A stretch of DNA of 23,914 bases from assembly GCA_050331335.1 (NCBI GenBank), contig JBHJGY010000108.1, forward strand, positions 1-23,914, in the 5' to 3' direction. The position numbers and the translations under genes are program-made. This DNA comes from Thermohalobaculum sp050331335 (GTDB lineage: Bacteria; Pseudomonadota; Alphaproteobacteria; Rhodobacterales; Rhodobacteraceae). A model generated the notes under the pieces. It had not been told where the DNA came from and searched no databases. It saw nothing but the letters and a program-made list of their open reading frames with translations. This document shows positions 22,195-23,914 of the stretch, in pieces (position 1 is the stretch's first letter; the number at the start of each line of letters is the position of its first letter).

Positions 22195-23914
22195 TCAGAA
22201 GTGAAGCGAGATGTCCCGATGCTGCGAGCGGCAGGCAGCAACCTCAAGCGCCCGATCCCTGTCCAGGCGCTCCTGTTGCCGCAACCCGATGGTGCCGCTC
22301 AGCGCAGAGTTATACGCTTCGAGTCCGGGCAGAACCTCGCGCACAGCCGCCTGCCGCCATTCGAGCTCCTCGGCGAAGGCCTCCTCCGCCTCAACGAGCG
22401 CGGCGTCGATCTCAGCAGGGTCCGGCTCGTCGTCGCGATAGACCCGACGCGCATCGCGGAAGGCGCCGGTCAGATCGCGATCCACATCGACGTCACGGAA
22501 GACGGAGGGCAGGTCGTCGATCCGCTCCTCGACCGATAGAGCGCCCTCCGCCGCCAGCGCTGCCCGTACCTCGCCGATTTTGCCGTCGAGCGCGGCCATC
22601 TCGTCGGTCAGTCGCAGCCGCGCGATGACCTCGGTCACTGGCTCTACTGCGTCGTCCATCGCGCGGCGGAACGCCCGGCGGGCCGTGGTTTCCGTGTCGA
22701 GCAACGCGGCAAAAGCCGTGTGCCGCTCTTCCCAATCGGTTGGAACCTGAGCATGCAGGCTTTCGATCTCGGCCTGCAAACGGGAGATCTCCTGCTGCAG
22801 CGCAACCCGTTCGGCTGGATCCGGCGCTTCCGCGAAGCGCAGAGCGTCGAGTTCGTCCTCCAGATGCTCAATCCGCTCTTCGTCCTTCCGGATGTCGCGC
22901 TCGATCGCGCGCACCTGGGTGTGCAGCGGACGGTAGGCCGGCGTCGCAGCGGAAACTGCCGCTTGCGCCGTGTCGATCGTGTCGAGATGGCCGAAAACCG
23001 ACCCGGCTTCCTCGAAGGCATCCTCCAGATCCCCCCGCAGGCTTCGCGGCAGCCCGCTGAGGTCGAGCCCCTGCGCTGCGGCGATGGCGGCGCGCAGATC
23101 GTCGCTTTCCGCCCTGATATCCCGCGCGAGCAACTCGTCGACACAGGACTGTAGCAAGGGGTTCACCGGCGGCGGCGCATTATCGGAGAGCAACGAAATC
23201 CGGTTCGGCAGATAATTCACCAAAGGCGGTGTTGCGCCGACGATCCCGAGGGCCACGAGTTGGAGCCCAATGAAGGGCACGACGCCCTTGTAGATGTCGG
23301 TGGTCTTCACCTCCTTCGGTGCGACGCCGCGCAGATAGAAAAGCGCGAAGCCGAAGGGCGGCGTCAGGAAGGAAGACTGGATGTTCAGCCCGATCATCAC
23401 CCCGAGCCAGACCGCGGTGATGTTGGCCGAGGGGTCCATCAGCAGGATAGGCGCCACAATCGGCACCACAACCACGGCGATTTCGATGAAGTCGAGGAAG
23501 AAGCCCAGCAGGAAGATCACCGCCATCACGATAACGAACTGGGTCCAGAACCCGCCCGGAAGTGTCTGGAGGAAGTCCTTCACCAGTTCCTCGCCGCCGA
23601 AAGCCCGGAATGCGGCGGTCAACATCGCCGCGCCGAGGAGAATGATGAAGACGAGCGACGAGGTCTTGGCCGTCTCGATCATGACGCCGCGGAGCGTGTC
23701 TTCGATCTTGAGCGCGCGCCAGCCGGACCAGGCGATGGCGATCACCAGGCCGGCGACGGCCAACGCCGCGAGGCCGATGCCGAGCGCCTGCTCGCTCGTC
23801 TCGATCGAGCGCTGAACGTTGGTGTCGAAGAACTCGAGGACGACGAAGAGCCCGACCAACGAGACGATGGCCAGCAGCGCCGGGGCGAAGGCGAAGCGCC
23901 GCCCCTGAGCCAGG
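22195..23914 (-). CDS. TRAP transporter large permease (DctM-like) with cytoplasmic coiled-coil extension, partial
   Basis: The 3' part (572 aa visible) of a gene that runs off the window's right edge; the frame is open to the boundary. The visible first 240 or so residues are the C-terminal membrane half of a TRAP large subunit, with typical segments such as GFFLDFIEIAVVVVPIVAPI, LGVMIGLNIQSSFLTPPFGF and ALFYLRGVAPKEVK. TRAP systems import carboxylates or other acids with a periplasmic receptor, driven by ion gradients. After the last helix (about 23190) there are about 330 extra residues, charged and helical, with coiled-coil heptads around IERDIRKDEERIEHLEDEL and LQQEISRLQAEIESLHAQ. Ordinary large subunits end soon after the last helix, so this tail is an add-on domain, probably cytoplasmic. 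Confidence 0.88.
   Translation of the reverse strand, partial: LAQGRRFAFAPALLAIVSLVGLFVVLEFFDTNVQRSIETSEQALGIGLAALAVAGLVIAIAWSGWRALKIEDTLRGVMIETAKTSSLVFIILLGAAMLTAAFRAFGGEELVKDFLQTLPGGFWTQFVIVMAVIFLLGFFLDFIEIAVVVVPIVAPILLMDPSANITAVWLGVMIGLNIQSSFLTPPFGFALFYLRGVAPKEVKTTDIYKGVVPFIGLQLVALGIVGATPPLVNYLPNRISLLSDNAPPPVNPLLQSCVDELLARDIRAESDDLRAAIAAAQGLDLSGLPRSLRGDLEDAFEEAGSVFGHLDTIDTAQAAVSAATPAYRPLHTQVRAIERDIRKDEERIEHLEDELDALRFAEAPDPAERVALQQEISRLQAEIESLHAQVPTDWEERHTAFAALLDTETTARRAFRRAMDDAVEPVTEVIARLRLTDEMAALDGKIGEVRAALAAEGALSVEERIDDLPSVFRDVDVDRDLTGAFRDARRVYRDDEPDPAEIDAALVEAEEAFAEELEWRQAAVREVLPGLEAYNSALSGTIGLRQQERLDRDRALEVAACRSQHRDISLHF

Noticed and set aside
1..23914. CRISPR array, insertion sequence or phage integrase
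   Set aside because: No regularly spaced repeats, transposase motifs or tyrosine-recombinase signature were seen on either strand.

Overview
The window reads as high-GC alphaproteobacterial chromosome, most likely a photosynthetic member of the Rhodobacteraceae. Three things point there: two proteins ending in VPLPA-type (exosortase-linked) sorting tails, a bacteriochlorophyll antenna beta/alpha gene pair preceded by two PpsR/CrtJ-like operators, and the TRAP/ABC transporter mix usual in that family. No CRISPR array, integrase, transposase or rRNA is visible.

Layout. 67-2170 (minus): a SAM methyltransferase, a small secreted protein and a VPLPA-CTERM protein. 2347-3561 (plus): NADP isocitrate dehydrogenase (icd). 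3634-5517 (minus): a VPLPA-CTERM gene that seems to have lost its signal peptide, then a decayed PHB-depolymerase-like esterase with two frameshifts and an in-frame stop. 5518-6414 (minus): a LysR regulator, divergent from a long operon at 6522-12668 (plus). The operon encodes ABC ATPase, two permeases, a periplasmic binding protein and two tandem class III metallophosphodiesterases. This looks like a system that imports and hydrolyses a phosphodiester, possibly a glycerophosphodiester, with the LysR protein as local regulator.

12669-16637: a doubtful small ORF, a c-type cytochrome (minus), the antenna pair (plus), then a large polytopic membrane protein with a C-terminal FAM3/ILEI-like domain. 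The antenna pair has no puf reaction-centre genes or pucC beside it. Its operator holds two dyads of the TGT-N12-ACA type with exactly 8 bp between them, the arrangement known for cooperative PpsR/CrtJ repression. The beta chain is LH1-like, while the alpha chain lacks the usual LH1 tryptophan after its ligand histidine.

16685-21220: a tRNA-Gly(TCC) gene with terminator, an unusually AT-rich segment, and then the most novel item. This is a translationally coupled two-gene cassette: (1) a trypsin-like protease fused to a DNA/RNA non-specific (NUC) endonuclease, and (2) a helical-repeat protein, possibly similar to the TRAFs-binding domain, fused to a second trypsin-like protease. The architecture suggests a protease-controlled nuclease conflict (defence or suicide) system; that function is inference. 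21239-23914 (minus): an EamA exporter and the 3' part of a TRAP large permease carrying a long cytoplasmic coiled-coil extension.
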